A stretch of DNA of 64,000 nt from NCBI RefSeq assembly GCF_009495755.1, contig NZ_WIBJ01000030.1, forward strand, positions 186,001 through 250,000, written 5' to 3'. Below the pieces are notes generated by a model. That model had not been told where the DNA came from and did not search any database. It saw nothing but the letters and a program-made list of their open reading frames with translations. Below are positions 44,416 to 52,751 of this stretch, piece by piece (the stretch's first letter is position 1; every line of letters begins with the position of its first letter). The stretch is from Flavobacterium sp. LMO8. Its GTDB lineage: Bacteria > Bacteroidota > Bacteroidia > Flavobacteriales > Flavobacteriaceae. The translations under genes and the position numbers were made by a program.

Positions 44416-44475
44416 AAAAAGTGATTAGTAATTAGTGAATAGTTTGCTAATTACTATTCACTCTTCACTAATTAC
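44416..44475. repeat. Palindromic AT spacer before the DEAD-like gene
   Basis: The spacer contains agtgaatagt (44434-44443) and its complement actattcact (44453-44462), and longer imperfect pairing of gtgattagtaattag with ctaattac. It belongs to the reiterated, self-complementary spacer class of this window. Confidence 0.5.
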
Positions 44476-44484
44476 AAAATAAAA

Positions 44485-45099
44485 ATGCAATTAAAAAAAA
44501 TAAATTCCAACCTTCAGAAAGCGTTAATTGAAATCGACTTGATTGAGGCAAATGAGTTACAACAAGAAACATTTTCAACCATTAAAAGTGGTGTTGATGC
44601 GGTTATTCAGTCACCAAACGGTTCTGGAAAAACCACTACTATTTTATTGAATGTAATTCAAAGAATGGAAAAACCAGTGGGAGAAAGTACACGTGCTTTG
44701 GTTTTGGTTCAAGACAAAGAAAAAGTCTTAGAAGCTTTGGAAATATTCAAAAAAATGAATCATTATACCAATTTACGTGTTTTTGGAGTGCATGAAAAAG
44801 GCGATATGGATTACGATAAAAATCAAATTTCGTTAGGAATGGATGTTTTAATTGGAACGCCAATTCGCATTAATGAAATGTTTTCTTCTGCCGGTTTTAA
44901 TATGAATACCATTAAAATGTTTGTAGTTGACGATGTAGAAGAAATGTTGCGTAAACGCGAGGATTCCATTATTCAAAGACTTTCAATGAGTGCCGAAAAA
45001 ACACAACGTTTGTTTTTCTGTTCTCAAATTACCGAAAGAGTTGAAATTTTAGCAGACAGAATAATGATAGAACCACTTTTTTTTGAATCTGAAGAATAA
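44485..45099 (+). CDS. Stand-alone DEAD-box RecA-1 domain protein
   Basis: The 204-residue product corresponds only to the first RecA domain of a DEAD-box helicase. Q motif region LQQETF (26-30), Walker A SPNGSGKTT (43-51), a GTPIR motif (124-128) in place of TPGR, DDVE (149-152) in place of DEAD, and FCSQ (178-181) in place of the SAT motif are seen. The second RecA domain, needed for unwinding, is absent: the stop at 45099 is followed by an unrelated gene. It may bind ATP and RNA without helicase activity. The gene lies between the sigma-54 regulator and a DUF2007 gene. Confidence 0.85.
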   Translation: MQLKKINSNLQKALIEIDLIEANELQQETFSTIKSGVDAVIQSPNGSGKTTTILLNVIQRMEKPVGESTRALVLVQDKEKVLEALEIFKKMNHYTNLRVFGVHEKGDMDYDKNQISLGMDVLIGTPIRINEMFSSAGFNMNTIKMFVVDDVEEMLRKREDSIIQRLSMSAEKTQRLFFCSQITERVEILADRIMIEPLFFESEE

Positions 45100-45116
45100 T
45101 TAAAAAATATACAACT

Positions 45117-45335
45117 ATGGGAATGATGAAAGTTTTTTCGGGAAGTGAAATTTTAGCCGAAACATTAAAACAAAAAATTGAAGCGGTTGGTGTAGATGTT
45201 CTTAAAAAAGACAATTTGCAATCAGCTCGTCTAGCAGGTTTTGGCAATACAGATTTAGCAGTAGAATTATTTGTAGACGAACGTTATTACGGAAAAATTA
45301 GTCCAGTTTTAGAAGAATTTAGAATGAGTTTATAA
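45117..45335 (+). CDS. DUF2007 (putative signal-transducing) protein
   Basis: The 72-residue product shows the DUF2007 ferredoxin-like pattern (MKVFSGSEILAETLKQKIEAVGVDVLKKDN, then AVELFVDERYYGKISPVLEEF). The family is annotated as putative signal transduction and often resembles PII folds. It starts 17 bases after the DEAD-like gene and ends at a terminator, so the two are probably one unit. The ATG at 45123 or 45126 could be the true start. Confidence 0.85.
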   Translation: MGMMKVFSGSEILAETLKQKIEAVGVDVLKKDNLQSARLAGFGNTDLAVELFVDERYYGKISPVLEEFRMSL

Positions 45336-45370
45336 AACAAAAAATCCCGTAATTGCGGGATTTTTTGTTT
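45335..45370. terminator. Strong bidirectional terminator
   Basis: A perfect 15-bp stem (aaacaaaaaatcccg / cgggattttttgttt) with six-base loop lies between the converging DUF2007 and YceI-like genes and overlaps the DUF2007 stop codon. Confidence 0.93.
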
Positions 45371-45383
45371 CGTGTTTTTGTAG

Positions 45384-45995
45384 TTATTCAAATAATACAC
45401 TGCCTTTAAGAGCAACTTCAGACCAAGTTTTACTTATTCCATCTGAGCCTTTGTGCAAATCATAGCAAGCGGTATTTATTGCTTCAATTGCATTTTCTGC
45501 ACCAAAATCAACTAAATCTATTTTGCCTTCTAAAGTAAATTTTTTACCAGAATAATTTGATGCAACTTCAATTTGTTTTACCATATCATTAATAGAAATA
45601 GTTAAAAAAGTTTTATTGTCTCTAAAGTTTAATACACCACTTAATAATTCTTTTTCTTTTAAAGCACCAAAAAAGATAGATTTTAATTTATAATCTCTAT
45701 CAGGATTGTTGGTAAACAAACTACTTACCGGAATTGAAAAAGAAACACCTTCCAAAACTTCTTCAGGTGTATTTCCTTTTTTGGTTTCTTTTAATGTTAT
45801 TTCTGTAAAACTTCCGCCAACAGCTACTTTTTCTGTGGTTTTATAAGCTGTCCAGTTTACTTTGGTAGAATCATTTACAATCATTAAACCACTAACTTTT
45901 TCTTGAGTTTCAGTTGGTGTTTCAGTTTTTTCTTCTTTTTTACAACTTACCGCAATTATTGAAATCGCAAATGCGAATAAAACTATCTTTTTCAT
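45384..45995 (-). CDS. YceI-like lipoprotein
   Basis: The 203-residue protein starts with a lipoprotein signal (SIIAVSC, Cys18) and a Lys/Glu/Thr-rich linker. The mature part matches the YceI lipocalin-like fold: STKVNWTAYKTTEKVAVGGSFTEI, SFSIPVSSLFTNNPDRDYKL, FLTISINDMVKQIEV, FTLEGKIDLVDFGAENAI. YceI proteins bind isoprenoid-like lipids in a barrel. It is monocistronic with its own promoter. Confidence 0.88.
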   Translation of the reverse strand: MKKIVLFAFAISIIAVSCKKEEKTETPTETQEKVSGLMIVNDSTKVNWTAYKTTEKVAVGGSFTEITLKETKKGNTPEEVLEGVSFSIPVSSLFTNNPDRDYKLKSIFFGALKEKELLSGVLNFRDNKTFLTISINDMVKQIEVASNYSGKKFTLEGKIDLVDFGAENAIEAINTACYDLHKGSDGISKTWSEVALKGSVLFE

Positions 45996-46018
45996 AATTA
46001 TTTAAATATTAATTTAAT

Positions 46019-46049
46019 CAAAGATAATAAGAAATTAAAGTGATTTCAA
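46019..46049 (-). promoter_or_regulatory. Promoter of the YceI-like gene
   Basis: On the minus strand TTG (46047-46049) and TATCTTTG (46019-46026) are 20 bases apart, 24 bases before the start codon. Confidence 0.82.
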
Positions 46050-46093
46050 AATACAATTGTTAAAGAATAATTAATCTTTTTAGAATTAGTTTA

Positions 46094-46123
46094 TTGCTAC
46101 AAACACCAATTCAACTATCTTTG
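46094..46123 (+). promoter_or_regulatory. Promoter of the ABC-F gene
   Basis: TTG at 46094-46096 and TATCTTTG at 46116-46123 are 19 bases apart. It is followed by a 50-base leader of reiterated ctttttactt words up to the start codon. Confidence 0.83.
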
Positions 46124-46185
46124 CACCTTCAAAAAATTCAGTAAAAAGACTTTTACTTTTTACTTCTAACTTTTTACTTTAAAAA

Positions 46186-47820
46186 ATGATTACAGTAAAC
46201 GACATTGCGGTAGAATTTGGTGGAACAACTCTTTTTAGCGAAGTAACTTTTGCCATTAATGAAAATGATAAAATTGCCTTAATGGGTAAAAATGGAGCAG
46301 GAAAATCTACGCTTTTAAAAATTGTTGCCGGAGAAAACAAACCTACTCGTGGTGTAATTTCGGCGCCAAGTGATGCTGTAATTGCTTATTTGCCTCAGCA
46401 TTTATTGACTTCTGATGATTGTACCGTGATGGAAGAAACATCAAAAGCGTTTGCTGATGTATTGAATATGAAGAAAGAAATCGACGAAATCAATGAGCAA
46501 TTAACGATTCGTACCGATTATGAAAGTGATGAGTACATGAAATTGATTGAACGCGTTTCGGAATTATCTGAAAAATTTTATTCAATTGAAGAAGTAAATT
46601 ACGAAGCTGAAGTTGAAAAAATATTAAAAGGATTAGGTTTTGAAAGAGAAGATTTCAATCGCCCTACAAAAGAATTTTCTGGAGGTTGGAGAATGCGTAT
46701 TGAATTAGCAAAAATTCTTTTAACAAAACCCGATTTAATTCTTTTAGATGAGCCAACCAACCACTTAGATATGGATAGTATCGAATGGTTGGAAGAATTT
46801 TTGATTACGCAAGCCAAAGCGGTTATGGTAATTTCGCACGATAGAGCATTTGTAGACAACATCACCAATCGTACTATTGAAGTTACAATGGGAAGAATTT
46901 ATGACTACAAAGCTAAATATTCTCACTACTTAGAATTGCGAAAAGACAGACGTGTTCACCAACAAAAAGCATACGAAGAGCAGCAAAAATTCATTGCCGA
47001 TAATCAAGCGTTTATTGAACGTTTTAGAGGAACTTTTTCTAAAACCGAACAAGTGCAATCGCGTGTTAGAATGTTAGAAAAAATTGTTCCTATTGAAGTG
47101 GATGAAATTGATAATTCAGCATTAAAATTAAAATTTCCACCATCGGCTCGTTCAGGTCAATATCCTGTTATTGTTAAAGATTTAGAAAAATCGTATGGTG
47201 ATCATTTGATTTTTAAAGATGCAAATTTGGTTATAGAACGCGGACAAAAAGTAGCCTTCGTGGGTAAAAATGGTGAAGGAAAATCAACTATGATTAAAGC
47301 CATCATGAAAGAAATCGAAATTAATGGTGGTTCTGTAGAAATTGGTCACAATGCACAAATTGGCTATTTTGCTCAAAATCAAGCCGCACAATTAGACGAA
47401 AATGCAACTATTTTCGAAACGATTGATAGAATTGCCGTTGGAGATGTTCGTACACAAATAAAAAATATTTTGGGAGCATTCATGTTTCAAGGTGACGATA
47501 TTCAAAAGAAAGTAAAAGTACTTTCTGGTGGAGAAAAAACGCGTTTAGCCATGATAAAATTATTATTAGAACCAGTAAATCTTCTAATTTTAGATGAGCC
47601 TTCGAATCATTTAGACATGAAAACGAAAGACATCATCAAAGATGCTTTACGTGATTTTGATGGTACTTTAATTTTAGTTTCTCACGACCGTGATTTCTTA
47701 GATGGTTTAGCAGAAAAAGTATTTGAATTTGGAAACAAACGCGTAAAAGAACATTTCGAAGACATCAAAGGATTCTTAGCACACAAGAAAATGGATTCTT
47801 TGAAAGAGATTGAAAAATAG
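46186..47820 (+). CDS. ABC-F family ATPase
   Basis: The 544-residue soluble protein has two ABC domains without membrane segments: Walker A GKNGAGKST and GKNGEGKST, signatures FSGGWRMR and LSGGEKTRL, Walker B LILLDEPTNHLD and LLILDEPSNHLD. The ABC-F interdomain linker (residues about 245-320, rich in Lys, Gln and Arg: HQQKAYEEQQKFI) is present. ABC-F proteins bind the ribosomal E site and relieve stalling or confer antibiotic protection. It resembles housekeeping YbiT types more than resistance types. The reiterated ctttttactt leader (46141-46185) may form attenuator-like structure, as some ABC-F genes have. Confidence 0.93.
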   Translation: MITVNDIAVEFGGTTLFSEVTFAINENDKIALMGKNGAGKSTLLKIVAGENKPTRGVISAPSDAVIAYLPQHLLTSDDCTVMEETSKAFADVLNMKKEIDEINEQLTIRTDYESDEYMKLIERVSELSEKFYSIEEVNYEAEVEKILKGLGFEREDFNRPTKEFSGGWRMRIELAKILLTKPDLILLDEPTNHLDMDSIEWLEEFLITQAKAVMVISHDRAFVDNITNRTIEVTMGRIYDYKAKYSHYLELRKDRRVHQQKAYEEQQKFIADNQAFIERFRGTFSKTEQVQSRVRMLEKIVPIEVDEIDNSALKLKFPPSARSGQYPVIVKDLEKSYGDHLIFKDANLVIERGQKVAFVGKNGEGKSTMIKAIMKEIEINGGSVEIGHNAQIGYFAQNQAAQLDENATIFETIDRIAVGDVRTQIKNILGAFMFQGDDIQKKVKVLSGGEKTRLAMIKLLLEPVNLLILDEPSNHLDMKTKDIIKDALRDFDGTLILVSHDRDFLDGLAEKVFEFGNKRVKEHFEDIKGFLAHKKMDSLKEIEK

Positions 47821-47880
47821 TGTTGAGTTTGGAGTAATTAGTTAGGAGTTTTTACTCAATTTTGTTTTTCCAAAGGAATC

Positions 47881-48585
47881 TCATTTTAATGATTTAGGGA
47901 ATGTTTTATAAATTACCTCTAATGTACAAATAATTGGTTTTGTTGGTCGAGGAATTCGTTTCGTTTTTAATTTTTTTGGATTGTTCGTTTGTATTAAAGT
48001 ATCAATTTTTTCAACAGCAAATAAAACTTCAGGATTAATATTTGGATTATTGGAAATGTCTAAATAATGAATATTGTCATTTGTAGCTAGATTCTCAATT
48101 TTATTATTTGAAACTATTATTTTTTTAGGTAAAATTTTATTTTTCTGAATAGAAAGCATTTTAATAGTTACAACTTTTAATTGATTATTGGATAAATCTA
48201 TTTCTTCTAAATTCAAATCCGAATTGTGATATGGTTGTAACTCAGGAATGACACTATTTTTATAATTCATCATCATAAATTTAGTTAGCTTATTATCTGT
48301 ACATTTCAATTTTCTCAATGTCAAAGGTAATTTACTAAGCGGTATTGTATCTAAATTATTGTATGATAAATCCAATGCAATAATTTTAAACATAGTTAAA
48401 TCAGGAAGTGAGTCTAATTTTTTATGAGATAAGTCTAATTTTGGTATAGTATCAGTTTTGCTTAGATTTAATAAAATTTCAGTAAGACTTTTCTCTTTTT
48501 CTTGTTGAGGTAAATTAGTTTTTATTTCAATTTTCTCTTTACAAGAAATTAATAATGAAGCGAGTAGGATAAGTACAATTCTCAT
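47881..48585 (-). CDS. Leucine-rich repeat lipoprotein
   Basis: The 234-residue product has a short lipoprotein signal (LASLLISC, Cys15). It carries several LRR units (LDLSHKKLDSLPDL, ALDLSYNNLDTIPL, EIDLSNNQLKVVTI, IIVSNNKIENLA, YLDISNNPNINPE). Such lipoproteins bind protein partners at the cell surface. It is the last gene of a minus-strand series with the vWA fusion and the ECF sigma factor. No clear terminator was found. Confidence 0.82.
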   Translation of the reverse strand: MRIVLILLASLLISCKEKIEIKTNLPQQEKEKSLTEILLNLSKTDTIPKLDLSHKKLDSLPDLTMFKIIALDLSYNNLDTIPLSKLPLTLRKLKCTDNKLTKFMMMNYKNSVIPELQPYHNSDLNLEEIDLSNNQLKVVTIKMLSIQKNKILPKKIIVSNNKIENLATNDNIHYLDISNNPNINPEVLFAVEKIDTLIQTNNPKKLKTKRIPRPTKPIICTLEVIYKTFPKSLK

Positions 48586-48628
48586 GATGCCGTTTTGTAA
48601 ATATTGACTTCAAATTTTATTCCAAAAC

Positions 48629-48970
48629 TCATTTTTTCTTCCACTTCTCAAAACCTAAAACACTTGGTTTGATTTCCTTTTGCCATTGTTTTCCATAAGT
48701 TTTGTTTAGATAATTAAAAACCAATTCATTTTTAGTTTCATATTCCTTAAAATTGGTAGGAGCAATGCAACCAAAATCGTGAAATTGAATATTGTATTTT
48801 TTAGCAAAAGCTAAATCTTCTTTTGTGATTACAGAAGCAATTCCGCCTAAAACATAAATCGTTTTGGTATTTGAATTAATTTCGATTTTGATAGTGTCGT
48901 TTTGTTTTTTCTCTTGCGCTTGAAGTGTCAAACACAACAGAATAGATAGAATTATAAATTTCTTTTTCAT
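48629..48970 (-). CDS. Small secreted protein, possibly FEKKY-domain type
   Basis: From the ATG at 48970 the product is 113 residues with a signal peptide (MKKKFIILSILLCLTLQAQ). The longer frame begins with TTG and overlaps the vWA gene by 56 bases, so it is rejected. The core (EDLAFAKKYNIQFHDFGCIAP, FNYLNKTYGKQWQKE) resembles a small conserved domain in flavobacterial proteins I recall as FEKKY; the match is from memory. It starts 7 bases after the vWA gene's stop, pointing to co-translation. Confidence 0.7.
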   Translation of the reverse strand: MKKKFIILSILLCLTLQAQEKKQNDTIKIEINSNTKTIYVLGGIASVITKEDLAFAKKYNIQFHDFGCIAPTNFKEYETKNELVFNYLNKTYGKQWQKEIKPSVLGFEKWKKK

Positions 48971-48977
48971 AATAAAT

Positions 48978-51185
48978 TTAATTAACCGCTTCCACCAAAC
49001 GAATAAACTCCGCACGATAACCTTCTGCATCAATTGATTTTCCTTGTAAAGCTAATGTTTTTATAGCAACTGATGATTTGTTCTCTACCAATTTTGAATC
49101 TCTTAATTTTAATCCAAACCAAGCCACAGCTGAACTAAATTTAAAATCTTCGCTTGTACTTTGTAAAGCAATCGATTTGTTTTCAATTACCTGAACCATT
49201 TCGATGCTTTTTTCGCCATCTGGTTTTTTGTAACGAAATTTTATCGTAGCCAATTCATTAGAATAATCTTTAGTCGATTTTACGGTTTCTGTATATTTTA
49301 AATCCGGAATTTCATTGGTAAATTTACTTTCAACTCCAACAGGAATTATTTCATACAAAGCTGTAACGGTGTGACCACTTCCTAGTTCACCTGCATCAAT
49401 CGCGTCATTTTTAAAATCTTCTGGACGTAGTTTTCGGTTTTCATAACCAATTAATCGGTAACTTTGAACGTGTTTTGGATTGAATTCAATTTGAATTTTC
49501 ACATCTTTTGCAATCGCAAACATACTTCCTTTAAATTCTTTTCCTAGAAAACGATTCGCTTCCTGAATGTTGTCGATATAAGCATAGTTTCCATTTCCTT
49601 TATTGGCTAAAATTTCCATTTTACTGTCTTTGTAATTTCCCATTCCGTAACCTAAACAAGTCAAAAACACACCTGATTTACGTTTTTCTTCAATTAAAGT
49701 TTCCATGTCTTTGTTGGAAGAAGCGCCTACATTGAAATCACCATCCGTAGCCAAAATAACGCGGTTGTTTCCTCCTTTGATGAAATTTTCTGTAGCAATT
49801 TTGTATGCCAATTCGATTCCGGCACCACCAGCCGTACTTCCACCAGCGTTCAAATTGTCTAATGATTTGATAATGGTTTCTTTATTATTTCCTGAAGTAG
49901 GAGGTAAGACTAACCCTGCTGCTCCGGCATATACAACAATTGCAACTTTATCATTTTCTCTCAATTGACTTACCAAAACTTTCATTGATTCTTTCAATAA
50001 TGGTAATTTGTTTTGAGCACTCATCGATCCTGAAACATCAATTAAAAAAACAAAATTAGAATTCGGCAAATTATCACTATCAATATGTTTTCCTTGTAAC
50101 CCGATTTTTACTAATTTGTGTTTCTCGTTCCAAGGACTTTCACTATATTCCGTGTGAATCGAAAACGGATGATTCGACTTTGGTTGCTCATAATTGTATT
50201 TGAAAAAATTCACCATTTCTTCTACACGAACAGCGTTTTTCGGTACTGCTTGTCCGTTATTGATAAAACGTCTCACATTCGTATAGGAAGCATTATCCAC
50301 ATCAATTGAAAATGTTGAAAGTGGTTCGTTTTTAGGATTTGTAAACGAGTTTTCTATAAATGAATCATAATCTTCATTAGAGCTAGTTTCGTTTGGAACA
50401 ACAATTGGTGTCTGACATTTAGCTATAGTTTCTTGAACTTTCTTTTTTTCTTCTGCACTTAGCCCTTTTTTTGTTAATACAATGATAGCTCCATTAACAC
50501 CTTGTTCACCATACAATGCAGCGCCTTGAGCGCCTTTTAAAACATTCGTATATTCAATTACTTCAGGAGGTAACGCTTGTAAAGTTCTAGCATCCGAAAT
50601 TACATTATCGATTACTACTAAAGCTTCATTGTTTCCCCCAACAGAACGATTTCCTCTTAATACAATTCGAGTCGTTGGACTTACACCATTGTTAGTATTG
50701 TTAACTTGTAATCCCGAAACTTTACCTGATAATGATTGCACCACATTAGGATTTGCTGATTGTCTAATTTCTTCTCCTTTTACCACTTGATTAGAAGATG
50801 TAATTGCATCTTGTTTCTTTTTAATGTCAATTGCGCCCACAATTTCTACGTCTCTACCTGTTAGAACTTCATCTTCCAAGAAAACATTCACAACCAGATT
50901 TTTCTTGATGGTAATTTTTTGTGTTTTTTTGCCAGTGTAAGTGAATACCAAAATGTCATTTTCATTGGCTTCAATTTTGTATTTTCCATCAAAATCGGTA
51001 TTGGTTTTAGTCTTGCTACCTTTAATTTGAATGTTAGCTCCTGCAATCGGACCTAGTTCGTCTGAAACTACTCCAGTAATCGTAACTTTTGTGTTGTTGA
51101 TTGAATTAAAGCTACTTAGCGTGATGAAGTTAAGGAAAGATAATAGCATAGCTATCCCTAACGAAAAGTTTTTTACGTTTTTCAT
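48978..51185 (-). CDS. SusC-type plug fused to YfbK-like von Willebrand A protein
   Basis: The 735-residue secreted protein has a signal (residues 1-28), a carboxypeptidase-regulatory-like beta domain (35-105: VTITGVVSDELGPIAGANI), a TonB-receptor plug-like domain (about 125-240: GEEIRQSANPNVVQSLSG, VIDNVISD, LKGAQGAALYGEQGVNGAIIVLT), then a YfbK-type vWA region. The vWA domain (376-545) keeps the MIDAS DVSGS (383-387) and ATDGDFNVG. A DUF3520-like C-terminal domain (570-735) ends it. No receptor barrel follows the plug. YfbK-like proteins are metal-dependent adhesion modules. The neighbours are an ECF sigma factor and an anti-sigma-like protein with a plug-like tail. Confidence 0.9.
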   Translation of the reverse strand: MKNVKNFSLGIAMLLSFLNFITLSSFNSINNTKVTITGVVSDELGPIAGANIQIKGSKTKTNTDFDGKYKIEANENDILVFTYTGKKTQKITIKKNLVVNVFLEDEVLTGRDVEIVGAIDIKKKQDAITSSNQVVKGEEIRQSANPNVVQSLSGKVSGLQVNNTNNGVSPTTRIVLRGNRSVGGNNEALVVIDNVISDARTLQALPPEVIEYTNVLKGAQGAALYGEQGVNGAIIVLTKKGLSAEEKKKVQETIAKCQTPIVVPNETSSNEDYDSFIENSFTNPKNEPLSTFSIDVDNASYTNVRRFINNGQAVPKNAVRVEEMVNFFKYNYEQPKSNHPFSIHTEYSESPWNEKHKLVKIGLQGKHIDSDNLPNSNFVFLIDVSGSMSAQNKLPLLKESMKVLVSQLRENDKVAIVVYAGAAGLVLPPTSGNNKETIIKSLDNLNAGGSTAGGAGIELAYKIATENFIKGGNNRVILATDGDFNVGASSNKDMETLIEEKRKSGVFLTCLGYGMGNYKDSKMEILANKGNGNYAYIDNIQEANRFLGKEFKGSMFAIAKDVKIQIEFNPKHVQSYRLIGYENRKLRPEDFKNDAIDAGELGSGHTVTALYEIIPVGVESKFTNEIPDLKYTETVKSTKDYSNELATIKFRYKKPDGEKSIEMVQVIENKSIALQSTSEDFKFSSAVAWFGLKLRDSKLVENKSSVAIKTLALQGKSIDAEGYRAEFIRLVEAVN

Positions 51186-51200
51186 GATATTGAGTTTAAG
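51133..51200. repeat. Leader/signal-peptide duplication, copy 1
   Basis: These 68 bases cover the start codon, signal-peptide codons and leader of the vWA-fusion gene. They align without gaps to 51744-51811 at the start of the neighbouring gene, with 9 differences (about 87% identity). Confidence 0.75.
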
Positions 51201-51253
51201 ATGTTAGTTTTTTTAACGGATGGTTTTCCGTTTTTGTGGTTGTAATTTATTTT

Positions 51254-51796
51254 TTACTCCGAGTATTCAAAATGCTCATTTATGCATTTTATTTTAGAAA
51301 CATCAACGATTTTTTCTATTCTCATGGTTTTTTCATTTACTTTCCAAGATTTTATAATCATCTCCAAATATTCCTTTTTACTTTTTTTTACTAGTGAAAT
51401 TATTTGCTCTGGTATTAAACCGTCCAATTCACAATAACCTATGGTAACAAAATTATTATCATCCAAAGAGTTAATTTGTAAAGTATCTAATAAAGTTAGA
51501 GATTCGTTGGCTTCATCTGTTTCATAATTCAAATTTATTTTGCTAAACAATATAAGTATTTTTGATTTTTTTCTAATTTGTGTCAATCTGTAATCTGAAT
51601 TAGATAAAGTAAATGAAGTGTCAGAAACTTTTTTAAAACCATTAGATTTTATAACATCATCATAGTTTTCATATTCTTTATTTAACATAAAAAATTCATA
51701 TTCTTTAAATTTATTTTTTCCGTTGATCTCTTGCCCCAAACTCAGGAAAGAAATTAGCATAGTAATGGCTAACGAAAAGGTTTTTACTTTTTTCAT
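51254..51796 (-). CDS. Secreted protein of unknown function with a duplicated signal peptide
   Basis: The 180-residue product starts MKKVKTFSLAITMLISFLSLGQ, nearly the same as the vWA fusion's MKNVKNFSLGIAMLLSFLN. The DNA of both starts is a clear duplication, whereas the mature parts differ. The mature region (about 155 residues) has alternating strands and charged helices and no motif I recognise. It lies between the vWA gene and the anti-sigma-like gene on the same strand, 35 bases after the latter. It is probably part of the same locus. Confidence 0.75.
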   Translation of the reverse strand: MKKVKTFSLAITMLISFLSLGQEINGKNKFKEYEFFMLNKEYENYDDVIKSNGFKKVSDTSFTLSNSDYRLTQIRKKSKILILFSKINLNYETDEANESLTLLDTLQINSLDDNNFVTIGYCELDGLIPEQIISLVKKSKKEYLEMIIKSWKVNEKTMRIEKIVDVSKIKCINEHFEYSE

Positions 51797-51811
51797 GATA
51801 TTGAATTTAAG
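51744..51811. repeat. Leader/signal-peptide duplication, copy 2
   Basis: Second copy of the 68-base duplicated leader (see 51133-51200). It extends from about 15 bases upstream of the ATG to about codon 18 of the unknown secreted gene, ending where the two proteins diverge. Confidence 0.75.
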
Positions 51812-51831
51812 TTAATAGAAAGATTATTTTC

Positions 51832-52749
51832 TTAAGGACGGTTTTTTGGTTTTCCCCCAACTGTAGTTATAATCACAACTCCTTTTTTTCCTTTTTCACC
51901 ATAAATCGGAATAGCTTTTTCAGGTTGTAAAATAACAATGGTGTCGATTTTTTGTTTACTCAAAGGTGCATACGGACTTGTTGGATTTTCTCCAAATAGT
52001 GACTCTTCTGAATATTCTACTCCGTTAATATAATAGATTGGTTCTTTTAATTCGATTATTGATTCAATTTCGTTATTATCAAATAAACTTGATAGCGGTT
52101 TTTTACTCACTTTTCCATCAATAACCACTAAATCATCATTAGCAACGTTTTTATCTTTTTCTTGAGTAGTTTCTTCCGAATTCATTGTAATATCATAACG
52201 TTTTCCTTTTGCCAAATAACCTGAATTATTCGTTGTAGCTGAATTCGAAACGTTATTGTTGTAACTCGGAACTAAACTCGTCTTAGCCACTTCTTGAACT
52301 TCTTCCATGGCAATTGGAGTAGGGATCATTACTTCTTTTTTTGAAGTATAATTAATTGTATCGTTAATTACAATGTTGTTTTGAATTACGATTTGTTGTT
52401 GCAAAATTTGCTCCGCTTCTTTTTTAATTTCCGGTTTCGTATTTACTAAACCATTCGCAGATTCTGGTGTTGGAATCATATTTTTTGATGAATCAATAGT
52501 AGTAATTGTATTTTCTGGAATTATTATATTTTCTTTTTCTTGTAGTAAGAAAAACGTTAATGTTCCGACTAAAACTATCGATGCTGCAACTGCTAATTTT
52601 TTCCACAAATGCTTTTCCTTTTGAAGCGTTTGTGTTTCCATTTTGTCTTCTACGCGTGCCCAAATCTTCTCCATTCCTGGAAAGTCTTTTTGCTCTGCGT
52701 TTTCGGCAGCTTGTTGTATTTTTTTATATAATTTTTCTTCTGTTCCCAT
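51832..52749 (-). CDS. Anti-sigma-like membrane protein with receptor-plug-like tail
   Basis: The 305-residue protein has a cytoplasmic N-terminal part (1-49) with FPGMEKIWARVEDKM, a single TM helix (about 51-69), a Thr/Asn/Lys-rich periplasmic linker, and a C-terminal domain (about 225-300) with PIYYINGVEYSEESL and AIPIYGEKGKKGVVIITT. The last segment matches the end of a SusC plug, also seen in the vWA fusion (ALYGEQGVNGAIIVLT). It starts 2 bases after the ECF sigma stop, so it probably acts as that factor's anti-sigma, although it lacks a recognisable zinc HxxxCxxC motif. Confidence 0.75.
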   Translation of the reverse strand: MGTEEKLYKKIQQAAENAEQKDFPGMEKIWARVEDKMETQTLQKEKHLWKKLAVAASIVLVGTLTFFLLQEKENIIIPENTITTIDSSKNMIPTPESANGLVNTKPEIKKEAEQILQQQIVIQNNIVINDTINYTSKKEVMIPTPIAMEEVQEVAKTSLVPSYNNNVSNSATTNNSGYLAKGKRYDITMNSEETTQEKDKNVANDDLVVIDGKVSKKPLSSLFDNNEIESIIELKEPIYYINGVEYSEESLFGENPTSPYAPLSKQKIDTIVILQPEKAIPIYGEKGKKGVVIITTVGGKPKNRP

Positions 52750-52751
52750 GA

